This document shows, one piece after another, positions 26,939 to 35,744 of a DNA stretch of 64,000 bases (the stretch's first letter is position 1; each line of letters starts with the position of its first letter). The translations under genes and the position numbers were made by a program. Below the pieces are notes generated by a model. It was given only the letters and a program-made list of their open reading frames with translations, was not told the origin of the DNA and ran no database searches. Source of the DNA: CAVSWN01 sp963770995 (lineage in GTDB: Bacteria; Acidobacteriota; Vicinamibacteria; Vicinamibacterales; CAVVIG01); assembly GCA_963770995.1 (NCBI GenBank), contig CAVYRS010000001.1, forward strand, positions 2,418,001 through 2,482,000, read 5' to 3'.

Positions 26939-27352
26939 TCATCCGACGCGCATCGTCATCGTGAGGCGATTGCGGTCGTGGTCCCGGCGATAGTCGATTG
27001 TTTCGGTGAGGGCCTTGACGATGTGGAGACCGAGCCCCCCGACGGGGCGTTCGGTAATGGGCAGATCGAGATCGGGCGGTTTCGCGCCGATGGGATTGAA
27101 CGCAATCCCGTCGTCGGCGATGTCGATGGTCAGCAGGCCGCCGTCGAGCGCCAGCGAAACGCCGATCGCGTCCTCGCCGTCGCTCGCCTGGCCGTACCTG
27201 ATGACGTTGGACACGAGTTCGTCGAGCACCAGGTTGACGTTCATCACCACGTCGTCCGAAAGGTGATGGTCGGCGCCAAAGCGCTCCACGAGATCGGCGA
27301 GGCGCACGAGCTCCTGACGTTCGCTACGGAGCGCGATGGACAGGGACGCCAC
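26939..27352 (-). CDS. RsbW-like serine kinase / anti-sigma ATPase domain protein
   Basis: A 137-residue protein from GTG 27352. It is a stand-alone HATPase_c_2 domain: NLVLDELVSNVIRYGQ (N box), IADDGIAFNP (G1), RPVGGLGLHIVKALTE (G2). Such proteins bind and phosphorylate STAS-domain antagonists and hold or release a target (sigma factor or other regulator). It is the last gene of the operon with the ABC transporter, 20 bases after the ATPase, and a STAS protein lies two genes earlier. The pair may form a partner switch that senses transport or its substrate; that is inference. Confidence 0.85.
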   Translation of the reverse strand: MASLSIALRSERQELVRLADLVERFGADHHLSDDVVMNVNLVLDELVSNVIRYGQASDGEDAIGVSLALDGGLLTIDIADDGIAFNPIGAKPPDLDLPITERPVGGLGLHIVKALTETIDYRRDHDRNRLTMTMRVG

Positions 27353-27372
27353 GATTCAACGATACCCAACCA

Positions 27373-28185
27373 CTAAACATACAGGCGCCGCAGCATGTCG
27401 GCCGCCGACTCGTCGAGCTGATCGGCGCGGCGAACGTCCTCGAACCGGTTCAGCAGATCGTTGGCGCGCAGCCGCTGCTTCTCGGCGCCGCGGAAGTCGT
27501 GGATGACGGCGCCGCGGTGCATCATGACCAGGCGATCGCCCATCTGCGCCGCCTGCTGCATCGAATGCGTGACCATCAGCGTCGTCAATTTGTCGCGGGC
27601 GACGATGTCGTCGCTCAACTGAATGACTTGATCGGCGCTCTTGGGATCCAATGCCGCCGTGTGCTCGTCGAGCAGGAGGAGCTTCGGCTTCAGCCAGGAC
27701 GCCATCACCAGCGTGAGGGCCTGGCGCTGGCCGCCCGAGAGGCTGCCAATCGGGTTGTCGATGGGTTCCTCGAGCCGCATGTTCAACTTGCGGACCCGAT
27801 CCCGAAACTCGTCGCGCATCGATCGCGTGAGCGCCCATCCGAGCCCGCGCGGCTTTCCGCGCCGCGCCGCGAGGACGAGATTCTCGGCGATTGACATCGA
27901 CGGCGCGGTGCCGCTGAACGGATTCTGGAACACGCGCCCGATGAGGGACGCGCGCTTGTGCTCGGGCCACGCGGTGATGTCGGAGCCGTCGAGGCGAATC
28001 GTACCGCGGTCCACGAAGAACCCGCCGGCGACGGCGTTCAGCAGCGTCGACTTGCCCGATCCGTTCGTGCCGATGACGATGACGAACGAGCCGTTGTCGA
28101 TGGTCAGGTCGACGCCGCGGAGCGCGCGAACTTCGTTCGGCGTGCCGGCGCTGAACGTCTTGGAGACCTGCTGCAGTTCCAGCAT
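27373..28185 (-). CDS. ABC transporter ATP-binding protein (TrpZ/branched-chain-type)
   Basis: A 270-residue ABC ATPase: Walker A GTNGSGKST (residues 39-47), Q-loop FQNPFSGTAP, signature LSGGQ, Walker B LLLLDEH, H-loop VTHSM. The family is that of ATPases working with ABC_sub_bind-type binding proteins, as in TrpXYZ of streptococci. It powers the permease encoded just upstream in the operon. A 151-base repeat region separates it from the permease gene, and 20 bases separate it from the RsbW-like gene. Confidence 0.9.
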   Translation of the reverse strand: MLELQQVSKTFSAGTPNEVRALRGVDLTIDNGSFVIVIGTNGSGKSTLLNAVAGGFFVDRGTIRLDGSDITAWPEHKRASLIGRVFQNPFSGTAPSMSIAENLVLAARRGKPRGLGWALTRSMRDEFRDRVRKLNMRLEEPIDNPIGSLSGGQRQALTLVMASWLKPKLLLLDEHTAALDPKSADQVIQLSDDIVARDKLTTLMVTHSMQQAAQMGDRLVMMHRGAVIHDFRGAEKQRLRANDLLNRFEDVRRADQLDESAADMLRRLYV

Positions 28186-28195
28186 CGCTATCTAC

Positions 28196-28330
28196 TCACC
28201 GCTCGTCCTGAGCCTGTCGAAGGACGAGCTCGTGGTTCGACCAGCCCGTCCTGAGCGAGGCGCTCATCCTTCGACAAGCTCAGGATGAGCGATGAGTCGA
28301 AGGGCTCACCACGAGCGTGTATGAGGATCG
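28196..28330. repeat. Composite inverted repeat in the transporter operon
   Basis: CGCTCGTCCTGAGCCTGTCG and ACGAGCTCGTGGTTCGAC, followed by CGTCCTGAGCGAGGCGCTCA and CTTCGACAAGCTCAGGATGA, make nested arms of the family seen at 16.4 and 48.3 kb. It splits permease and ATPase genes and may act in mRNA processing. Confidence 0.7.
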
Positions 28331-28336
28331 GCCGCA

Positions 28337-29275
28337 TCATTCGCTCGCCATCGCCATCGACGGCGTGCGCTTGAAACGCCGCACGAACGACGGGAGCACC
28401 AGCGCGATGAACACGAAGACGGCGGTGATCAGCTTGAGATCGTTCGGGTCGAGCCCGCCGCGCAGCGCGAGCGCGACGATCAGGCGGAACAGGACCGACC
28501 CCATCGCCGCGCCGATGATCACGAACCCGAGATCGCGGACGCCGACGAGCGCCTCGCCGATGATGATGCTCGCGAGTCCCCACACCACCATGCCGATGCC
28601 CATCTGCACGTCGGCGAATCCCTGGTACTGCACCAGAAGACCGCCAGACATGGCGATGAGGCCGTTCGACAGCCCGAGGCCGAGGACGATCATATTGTCG
28701 ACGTTGACGCCGAGCGCGCGGATCATCTGCGGGTTGTCGCCCGCCGCCTGCATGGCGGTGCCGAGGTTGGTGCGGAAGAATAGATAGAGCGCGGCGCCGA
28801 CCGTCGCCGCCGCCAGGAGCGACAGCACGAGCACGCCGGCGTCGCGCGAGCTGACCTCCCAGCCCACGATGTGCACCGCCGGCGCACCGAGCCACCGCTG
28901 CGCGGCATTGTCGGCCATCGACGCGAACGTCCGCTCCGACAAGAGCGGCAGGTTGCTCTTGCCCATGATGTGGAGGTTGATCGAATAGAGCGCGGTCATC
29001 ACGAGGATGCCCGACAGCAGGCCGTTGATCTTGAAGCGGGTGTGCAGGACGCCGGTCGTCATGCCCGCCAGCGCGCCCGCGCCGAATGCGGCCAGCGTCG
29101 CGAGGCCAGGGTGAACATTGGCGACGAGCAGTACGCCGGCGACGGCACCGCCGAGAGTAATGGATCCGTCAGCGGTGATGTCCGGGAACGCGAAGATCCG
29201 GAAACTGATGAAGACGCCGAACGCGAGCAGCGCGAGGATGAGCCCGATCGTGAACGCGCCAATCAGCAGGAGCAC
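28337..29275 (-). CDS. ABC transporter permease (BPD_transp_2/LivH-like)
   Basis: A 312-residue integral protein with about nine hydrophobic segments, from a GTG at 29275. It opens LLLIGAFTIGLILALLAFGV and contains FPDITADGSITLGGAVAG and the loop LFFRTNLGTAMQAAGDNPQM typical of this permease family, followed by ALGVNVDNMIVLGLGLSNGL. With the ATPase and the double binding protein it makes an importer of the TrpXYZ-like type. The gene starts 12 bases after the STAS gene. Confidence 0.88.
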   Translation of the reverse strand: MLLLIGAFTIGLILALLAFGVFISFRIFAFPDITADGSITLGGAVAGVLLVANVHPGLATLAAFGAGALAGMTTGVLHTRFKINGLLSGILVMTALYSINLHIMGKSNLPLLSERTFASMADNAAQRWLGAPAVHIVGWEVSSRDAGVLVLSLLAAATVGAALYLFFRTNLGTAMQAAGDNPQMIRALGVNVDNMIVLGLGLSNGLIAMSGGLLVQYQGFADVQMGIGMVVWGLASIIIGEALVGVRDLGFVIIGAAMGSVLFRLIVALALRGGLDPNDLKLITAVFVFIALVLPSFVRRFKRTPSMAMASE

Positions 29276-29287
29276 GTCAGATTCCCG

Positions 29288-30514
29288 TCACTGCGCCCGC
29301 GCGATCCAGCACGCGCCGCGGACGAACTCGCTTTCGCCGGCGCCCGTCGCGCCGCGATCGTCGCTCAAAAGGTGCATGACGCCAAGCAACTGATCCGGCT
29401 CGAACAGCCGCGTCACGGTTTCCGTGAGATCGATGAACCCTTTTTGAATCGGGCGGAACTGGAACGCGGCCGCGTGCAGATGGCCCTGGAAGTCCGCGCC
29501 GATGGGTCTGAGCTGCGCGCCGTCGCCGTCGCGCGAGCGCATCGCCATGAGGCCCGCGGCGAGCGACACGCTCGGGGTGAACGCGCGCTCCGCGCTGAAG
29601 GACAGCCGTCCGCGCACCGATGGGTGGGTGAAGAAGTCGCCGCTCGCGAGCGGCTGCGTCGGCGAGCGGCGCAGCGCCGCGCCCACGAGCCCGGCCGTTT
29701 CGGCCACGATCACGATGCCGATCATGTCGGTGTCCGCCACATGCAGGCACGCCCGCGCCAGCTGCGAGGGCGTGACGCCCGAGCCCAGGCGCACGGGCTC
29801 GAACCGGACGAGGTGCGAGAACGCACCGTCGCAGGCGATGCCGTAGAGCACGCGGATCGCCGAGCCCAGCGCCCCCTTGGCGATGAGATAGTCGGCGACG
29901 TTGGTCCCGTCCGCCGGCTGATAGGCGGTGGCGCCGGCCACCGAAACCAACTCACCGAAGCGCAGGCGGCAATCATCGAAGGAGTCGCCGAAGACGCCGA
30001 CGCCGATCGCGAACGCCGGCGTGGTGCCCTCCAGGCTCACAGACTGATCCTCTGTAAACGCTCCGCGGAGCAGCGGCTCGGGCGTCCCGAGAGGCCGCCA
30101 CGACAACGCGGTGCTCGCGTCGAGCTGGAACACCTCCAGCGACAGCTCGTCGGTCTCGAACAAGCGCGGGAGATGAACCGGGGCAACGATCTTGGTGCTC
30201 GCGACGACCGCCACGTCTCCGATGAGGACTTCGGCGAGGCGAGTGATGCGCAGAACCGTCGCGACCGCGGGCGAGGGTGACACCACCCGGAACCCGCCGC
30301 TGATGCGCCCCAGTTGCTGATGATGCTTGACCAGCACGCCGATCCCGGCCGAGCTCAGGAAGCTGACTTTCGAGCAGTCGAGCGCGATCCGATGATGCCC
30401 TTCGGCTATCGCATCGCGCAGCGCGGCGTCGAGGTGATCGGCCCAGTAGCCGTCGACGCGGCCGTCCACTTTCAACCGGAGCACGCCGCCGTCGATGGTC
30501 CGCGTGACTTCCAT
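29288..30514 (-). CDS. STAS-domain protein with a large C-terminal domain
   Basis: A 408-residue protein. Residues 1-105 form a STAS domain: DGRVDGYWADHLDAALRDAI, then RIALDCSKVSFLSSAGIGVLVK. The serine pair in FLSSAGIG is the phosphorylation site of antagonist proteins such as SpoIIAA. Residues 110-408 are an unfamiliar soluble domain (VFGDSFDDCRLRFGELVSVA, VADTDMIGIVIVAETAGLVG). It lies between the binding protein and the permease genes (three and twelve bases away), so it belongs to the transporter operon. With the RsbW-like protein at the end it suggests a partner-switching module tied to transport. Confidence 0.82.
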   Translation of the reverse strand: MEVTRTIDGGVLRLKVDGRVDGYWADHLDAALRDAIAEGHHRIALDCSKVSFLSSAGIGVLVKHHQQLGRISGGFRVVSPSPAVATVLRITRLAEVLIGDVAVVASTKIVAPVHLPRLFETDELSLEVFQLDASTALSWRPLGTPEPLLRGAFTEDQSVSLEGTTPAFAIGVGVFGDSFDDCRLRFGELVSVAGATAYQPADGTNVADYLIAKGALGSAIRVLYGIACDGAFSHLVRFEPVRLGSGVTPSQLARACLHVADTDMIGIVIVAETAGLVGAALRRSPTQPLASGDFFTHPSVRGRLSFSAERAFTPSVSLAAGLMAMRSRDGDGAQLRPIGADFQGHLHAAAFQFRPIQKGFIDLTETVTRLFEPDQLLGVMHLLSDDRGATGAGESEFVRGACWIARAQ

Positions 30515-30516
30515 GG

Positions 30517-32518
30517 CTATTCGTCGATCACCTTGTTGGCTTTCGCCAGGACCGTCTGCGGCGTCGTCAGCCCCGCCGCACGCGCCGCGGCCTGGTTGAC
30601 GATCACGTGGGTGCTGATGACGGAGGTGAACGGGATCGAGGCCGGCGACTCGCCGCGCATCACGCGGGCGGCGAACCCGGCTGCGAGGCGTCCGCTCTCG
30701 TAGTAGTCGCGCGCGAGCGTCAGCACCGCGCTCGTCGCCTGGCTGCTTTGAAACGCGAACATCGGCACGCGCGCCCGCTTGGCCACCTGCGCGATGTTGG
30801 GAAACGCGGCGACGGTCAGGTTTCCCGGAATCTGACAAATCGCGTCGATGTGCGACGAGACGAGCGACAGCGCCGCGTCGGCGACCTCGCTGGTGGAGTT
30901 GGCCGCCACGGCCCTGATCTCGAAGCCATGGGCGCGCGCGGCTTTCTCGAGCAGATCCTTCTGGAACACCATGTTTACTTCCGCCGGCGTGTAAACCGTG
31001 CCGAGCACGCGCGCCTTCGGCATGTACGAGCGGATCATCGGCACCATTTGATCGTAGGCACCGAGAAGGTAGACGCCGGTCACGTTCGGCGCGTGTTCCC
31101 GATCGCTTTTTCCGGCGCCGGCGATGAACGGATCGGAGACGTAGTTGAAGATCGACCGGGAGACGCTTCACACGCTGGAGCGCCGACTGCAGCGTCGGCG
31201 TTGAAAAGGTGATCAGCAGGTCCGAGTCGGCGAGCGCGGCGTCGACGAGCCCGCTGACCGTCGCCATGTCGCCCTGCGCGTTCCTGACGGTGTACTTGTA
31301 GTCGCGGCCGTCGACCAGCCCCGACTCCTTCAGCCCGTCGAGCACGCCCTGCTCGCCTTCCTCGACTTCCGCCACGCGATTGAGCTCGATCAAGCTGAGG
31401 CGCCACGTTTTCGACAGCGGCTGCCGATCCGTTGCCTGGTTCGCCGGAGCCGCAGGCGCCGCCTTCTTGTGCACGCCCGTCTCGTCCACTACGACGCTGG
31501 CGCTCGCCAGCGCTTCGTCCGGCACGCGCCACGGCTCCCTCAGTCCCTTGAGCACGGTCGTGTTGATTGAGAGGAAGGCCGGCACGAGATCGAGAACGTC
31601 GCGCACCGGAATCTTGGCGATGTCCGCGCCTTCGAGGATGTCGGCCGCGAGCAGGCCGCCCTGGCGCCCGACTTGGTAGAAATCAGGGCCCGCATCGAAC
31701 AACGTGCCGCGGTCGGGCGCGCCGGGAAGGATCGTGAACACCGGCACGTTGGACCGCTTCGCGATGGCGATCACCTGATCGATTCCGGCGATGACCGTGT
31801 TGTCGCCGCCGACCCAGATCGCCTGCGCCCCGCGCGCGATCAGCGAGTTGACCGCGTCGCCCACGGCCGACGTGGTGTCTGCGTTGGCCTCGAGCAGCGT
31901 CAGCCCCGTCTCCTTGGCGATCTTGCGGCCGCGCTCGACGAAGATCAGCGAGTTGGTCTCCGACGGATTCCAGGCGGTACCGATGCGCTCGAGACCCGCC
32001 AGCATCTGCTTCGCGAGCGCGAACGCCGTTTCGACCGGCGGAAAGCTGCCCTGCCCCACCATGTACGGCGGATGCTTCAGCGGGTTGGCGCGGTCGAGGC
32101 CGACGCCCGACGCAAACGGATCGGCCACGAGCGTGAAGAGATGTTTGACCTTGCCCTCGCGGTTGTTGTTCGCCACCGCCTGCATCGCCGGCGTACTCGA
32201 CGTGATGACGAGATCGTAGCCGCCGGCAGTCACCTGCCGTGCGATCGCCACGCCGGTCGGCATGTCTCCCTGCGCGTTGAACCGTTCGATCGTAATGGTG
32301 TCGCCGTCGCGATAGCCGCGCGACGCCAGCCCGTCGATGGTGCCGCGAATGCCCTCGTCCAGGACCGTCGTGTTCGCATGCTGAAGAATCGCAAGGCGCT
32401 GGACGTTGCGTGACGCCGACGCCCCCGAGCGGTGCTCGCGATCGGCGAGCAGCAGAATCGCGGACGCGGCTGCAATCAGCAGCACGCCAAGGGCAAGACG
32501 TTTGATGGCGTAAAGCAA
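30517..32518 (-). CDS. Double substrate-binding protein (two ABC_sub_bind domains), frame disrupted
   Basis: The start is TTG 32518 and an N-terminal membrane/signal segment (LALGVLLIAAASAILLLADR) follows. Two TrpX-type domains follow in one chain: the first begins RLAILQHANTTVLDEGIRGT and the second RLSLIELNRVAEVEEGEQGV, each with QGDMxTxxxL and IFNYVSDPF-like segments. One extra base near 31160 (GTCGATC in place of GTCATC) splits the reading; corrected length 666 residues. Binding proteins of this family carry tryptophan, tyrosine or related compounds in the few cases tested. A tandem double binding protein is unusual and may form both lobes on one transporter. It heads the five-gene operon. 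Confidence 0.8.
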
Positions 32519-32576
32519 AGCGGTGTGGAAGGCGCGAGCCGCCCGGATCTTGTGACGGGATGCGGGCGAGTGTCAA

Positions 32577-32951
32577 CTATGGCTGCGGGATCCGGGAGAG
32601 GTGTGTCACGACGCACGTCCACTGCCCGAGTTGCCGGACAAAGACGCACGTCACCCGTTCCACCTCGCGGAACGGCCGTCCTTGGTACGTCCCTCCCGAT
32701 ACTCCGCGCGACGTGATCACGGCCGTGTCACCGTAGACGCGGACGAGGAAGTCGTCGGACTCCATCACGTCGTGAGTGACCGTCCCGGACGACACCAATC
32801 CCAGAAACGTCGCCTTGTCGATGATGCCGCCGTCGGAGCCGATGATCGTCCAGTCGTCCGACATGTACCGGCCGATGGCCGCGGCGTCGTTGCTGACCAT
32901 CGCCCGATCCCAGGCGTTGGCCACGTCAATCAATTCGTGTGTTTCGCTCAT
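32577..32951 (-). CDS. NTF2-like (SnoaL/DUF4440) family protein
   Basis: A 124-residue soluble protein of the NTF2-like cone fold. It has the family opening NAWDRAMVSNDAAAIGRYMSDDW, then GGIIDKATFLGLVSSG and a final beta sheet ending WTCVVTHLSRIP. Such proteins are small ligand-binding or isomerase-like domains with no shared chemistry. Upstream lies a short open frame that looks like the N-terminus of a second copy, so this locus may have held a tandem pair. Confidence 0.8.
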   Translation of the reverse strand: MSETHELIDVANAWDRAMVSNDAAAIGRYMSDDWTIIGSDGGIIDKATFLGLVSSGTVTHDVMESDDFLVRVYGDTAVITSRGVSGGTYQGRPFREVERVTCVFVRQLGQWTCVVTHLSRIPQP

Positions 32952-32972
32952 GGCTGTCGCGACGGACCTCGT

Positions 32973-33074
32973 CTAAGTCTGCTTCAGGTCGAGGTAACCA
33001 TCAGGGTCCAACGTAATCCACCGGTCGAGCGCAGAACGCTCCAGGGCGACGAGTTCTTCGAGCACGCAATCCAC
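32973..33074 (-). CDS. Small ORF, truncated start of a second NTF2-like protein
   Basis: A 33-residue frame from GTG 33074 with the strong site TTAGGAGGTTGCC just before it. The product (VDCVLEELVALERSALDRWI, then TLDPDGYLDLKQT) matches the first helices of DUF4440/NTF2-like proteins and ends in a TAG where the cone should begin. Either a translated remnant or a gene cut by deletion. The good ribosome site suggests it was once expressed. Confidence 0.5.
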   Translation of the reverse strand: MDCVLEELVALERSALDRWITLDPDGYLDLKQT

Positions 33075-33089
33075 GGCAACCTCCTAAGC

Positions 33090-33569
33090 TCAGGGCTTGA
33101 CGGCGATCATCTGCAGTTCAATCCGCGCCTTGTCATTCAGCGCCGCCACCTGCACCGTCGCCCGCGCCGGGGGATCGGTCGGGAACGTCTGGCGGTACAC
33201 CGCATTGAATGCTGCGAAGTCGTCGAAGCTCGCGATGTAGGCCGTGACGGATGTCACATGTGTAAAATCCATGCCCGCCGTCCTGAGCACTTCGCGAATA
33301 TTGGCGAGCACCTGGCGCGTCTCGGGTTCGATCCCGCCTGGCACGAGCGCGCTCGTGACCGGATCACGCCCGAGATGCCCCGATACGAACAAGGTGTTGC
33401 CCACGAGGATGCCCGGGCTGAACGGCAGTCCCGTGTTCGGCGCCCGCTCAGGGCGAATCACTCTGCGCGCGGTTGGCGGCGACTGGGCCGCATCGCCGGT
33501 CAGCGCGGCAGTCGAGACGAAGCCGAGCAACAGCCCGGCTGTGGCGGCAAGAACGACGTTCGTGCGCAT
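33090..33569 (-). CDS. RidA-family protein, exported
   Basis: A 159-residue protein from ATG 33569, chosen for the GGAGG six bases upstream. An N-terminal signal peptide (VVLAATAGLLLGFVSTAALT) precedes a RidA/YjgF domain: GNTLFVSGHLGRDPVTSAL, then VLANIREVLRTAGMDFTHVTSVTAYIAS and ARIELQMIAVKP. RidA enzymes hydrolyse enamines and imines; the key Arg of the family active site (NxRxxxE/VRVE-like end) reads ARIE here. Periplasmic RidA proteins are less studied. It is a different copy from the cytosolic RidA in the 2-aminobenzoyl-CoA cluster. Confidence 0.8.
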   Translation of the reverse strand: MRTNVVLAATAGLLLGFVSTAALTGDAAQSPPTARRVIRPERAPNTGLPFSPGILVGNTLFVSGHLGRDPVTSALVPGGIEPETRQVLANIREVLRTAGMDFTHVTSVTAYIASFDDFAAFNAVYRQTFPTDPPARATVQVAALNDKARIELQMIAVKP

Positions 33570-33628
33570 GTGATCCTCCAAATCGGGTATCTTCATCTGC
33601 AACAACTGACGTCGGGGGCGAGTACATC

Positions 33629-34872
33629 ATGAAACGCCATATTGCCGCGCTTGCCGGAATCATCATGATCTCTGGGCTGACTGGAACTGTCGGTGGGCAG
33701 AATGCCGGCGCCGATTGGCCGCAGTGGCGCGGCCCGAATCGCGACGGCACGCTGACCGCATTCACCGAGCCGCGATCCTGGCCCGAACAGCTCACCCAGA
33801 AATGGAAGATCGAGGTCGGCACCGGCTACGCCACGCCGATCATCGTCGGCAACCGCGTCTACGCGTTTTCGCGGCAGCAGGACAACGAAGTGCTGCGCGC
33901 GATCGACGTCGACACCGGAAAGATCGTCTGGGAGACGAGCTACCCGGCGTCGTTCAAGATGAACCCGGCGACATCTCGGCACGGCCCCGGACCCAAATCG
34001 ACGCCGACATTCGCCAACGGACGCCTCTTTACGCTGGGCATCAGCGGCATCGTCACCGCCTTCGACGCCGCGACGGGGAAACAGTTGTGGCAGAAAGCCG
34101 CCGGCCCCGGTGGAGCCGTTGTTTCACACGGCGCAGTCGGCGCTGGTCGATCGCGGTTTGGTGATCCTGCATGTCGGCGGCCACAAGGACGGCGCGCTGA
34201 CGGCGTTCGATCCGGCCACCGGCGCCGTGAAGTGGACCTGGAACGGCGACGGTCCCGCCTACGGGTCGCCGATCATCGCGGAGATCGACGGCACACGGCA
34301 GGTGATCGTGTTCTCGCAGGACAACCTCGTCGGCGTCGACGCGTCGAACGGCCAGCTGCTCTGGCGCACACCGTTCACGGCGCGCTCGGTCACGAACTCG
34401 ATCACGCCGCTCGTCTACGGCGGCCGCACGATCATCGTCTCGGGCCAGGGCAAGCCGCTGACGGCGTACACGATTGCGAAGAAAGACGACCAGTGGACCG
34501 CCGAGATGGCCTGGGAAAACCCGCAGCTGTCGATGTCGTTCAGCAACGCCGTGCTGGTCGGCGACGCCGTGTTCTCGATGTCGGCGATGAACAGCGGCCA
34601 GTTTTTCTGGGCCGACGCCAAGACCGGCAAGACGCTGTGGACGTCGAGCCCGCGTCAGGCCTCGAACGCGGCGATCGTCCGGAGCGGCAACCTGCTCTTC
34701 GTGCTGAAAGACGATGCCGAGCTGATGGTGGCGCGGAGCACGCCGGGCGGATTCGAACCGCTGAAGACCTACACCGTCGCCGACAGCGCCACCTGGCCGC
34801 GCGCCGGCCTTTTCGGGCAATCGGATCTTCGTGAAGGACATCTCGACGATCGCGCTCTGGACGGTGAACTAG
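33629..34872 (+). CDS. PQQ-like beta-propeller repeat protein, secreted, frame disrupted
   Basis: About 413 residues from ATG 33629 with a signal peptide (MKRHIAALAGIIMISGLTG). It opens DWPQWRGPNRDG, the hallmark of outer PQQ-like propeller proteins, then has propeller blades such as VLRAIDVDTGKIVWETSYPA, TAFDPATGAVKWTW and LVGVDASNGQLLWRTP. Two extra bases (near 34104 and 34800) split the frame. The corrected tail ends FVKDISTIALWTVN. The propeller probably serves as a binding scaffold; no quinoprotein dehydrogenase active-site residues were recognised. A long fold-back repeat follows its stop. Confidence 0.82.
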
Positions 34873-34877
34873 ATCAG

Positions 34878-35155
34878 GGCAGGAGGTTACGGAGGACACG
34901 GCATACACGGAGGAACGAAGCAACGGAGATACAACGGAGAAGACAGCGTGACGCTGCTGGGTTCGACGGGCGTCGCGAAGCGACGCGCGCGGACGAATTG
35001 GATCGTGAAAATGAACACCAGACGATTCAGTGGTGCTCATTTTCACGATCCGATCCGTCCACGCTAGTCGAACCTGAGTCTTCTTCGTTCGTCTCCGTTC
35101 CTCCGTTTCTCCGTTTCTCCGTGTGAATTCCGTGCACTCCGTGATCTTCGTTATC
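34878..35155. repeat. About 280-base imperfect palindrome with a long central stem
   Basis: The core GGATCGTGAAAATGAACACC (35000-35019) faces GGTGCTCATTTTCACGATCC (35031-35050). With flanks GGACG...CGTCC the stem is 29 bases with only three mismatches and a 12-base loop. The outer arms are ACGGAGG/CCTCCGT-rich and extend the fold to the whole 280-base gap between convergent genes. It could act as a bidirectional terminator or a mobile fold-back element. No protein gene lies here. Confidence 0.75.
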
Positions 35156-35159
35156 TCGA

Positions 35160-35729
35160 TCACGACGAGGCGAGGCGCGTGAATGCGTCGACGCGCCGGA
35201 GCAGCTCGTCGCACGTGGTGGCGAGCTGCGTGCGCTGTTCGACGTCGGGCGAGCCCGCGGCGGCCGACGAAAAGTTCCGCAACACATCGCGAACCTGCTC
35301 GGCCGCGATCTTGACCTCCTCCATCGCGATCGCGAACGCAGCATCCGCGGACGCGCGCTGCTCCGTGGCGAGCGCCTGATCCCGGACTTTCTGCAGCATC
35401 TCCCGCATGCGATCGCTGCCGGGATCGAGCTGAAAGATCAAGTAGTGCTTGGGCGCCATGGTGACGGCCGTCACCTTGTAGTGAAACTCGTGCCCGACTT
35501 CGTCCACTTCGGCGCACGGCCCCCACTCGCGCCGCATCGGCTCGCCCTTGTTCCAGAAGCGGCCGGCTTCGTCGAGGATGTGGCCGAGGAACGGAAAGGT
35601 GCCGTCGCCGGCGAGCCGCGCGAACCATGTGGGCAGCGGCGCGATCGACGCAAACGATCCATCTGGGCGCCGCTCGAACGCGGCGATCCCGAGGCCGCTC
35701 ATCAACGCTTTCAGCAGATCCTCGCTCAT
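35160..35729 (-). CDS. PAS-like small protein of the GTPase-OmpA operon
   Basis: A 189-residue soluble protein. The first 115 residues read like a PAS sensor (ALMSGLGIAAFERRPDGSFA, then FPFLGHILDEAGRFW, EFHYKVTAVTMAPKHYLIFQ), with the typical AVEV-VTAV strand pattern. The C-terminal 70 residues are helical and coiled (ATEQRASADAAFAIAMEEVK). No catalytic motif is seen. It follows the small GTPase gene by 15 bases and so is the third member of the OmpA-like/GTPase operon. A sensing or effector role for the GTPase is inference. Confidence 0.6.
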   Translation of the reverse strand: MSEDLLKALMSGLGIAAFERRPDGSFASIAPLPTWFARLAGDGTFPFLGHILDEAGRFWNKGEPMRREWGPCAEVDEVGHEFHYKVTAVTMAPKHYLIFQLDPGSDRMREMLQKVRDQALATEQRASADAAFAIAMEEVKIAAEQVRDVLRNFSSAAAGSPDVEQRTQLATTCDELLRRVDAFTRLASS

Positions 35730-35744
35730 CGGATTTATCCGTTG

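Noticed and set aside
34878..35155. tRNA or other structured RNA gene
   Set aside because: No cloverleaf or TTCGA loop pattern; the folding is one long hairpin with repeat-rich arms.
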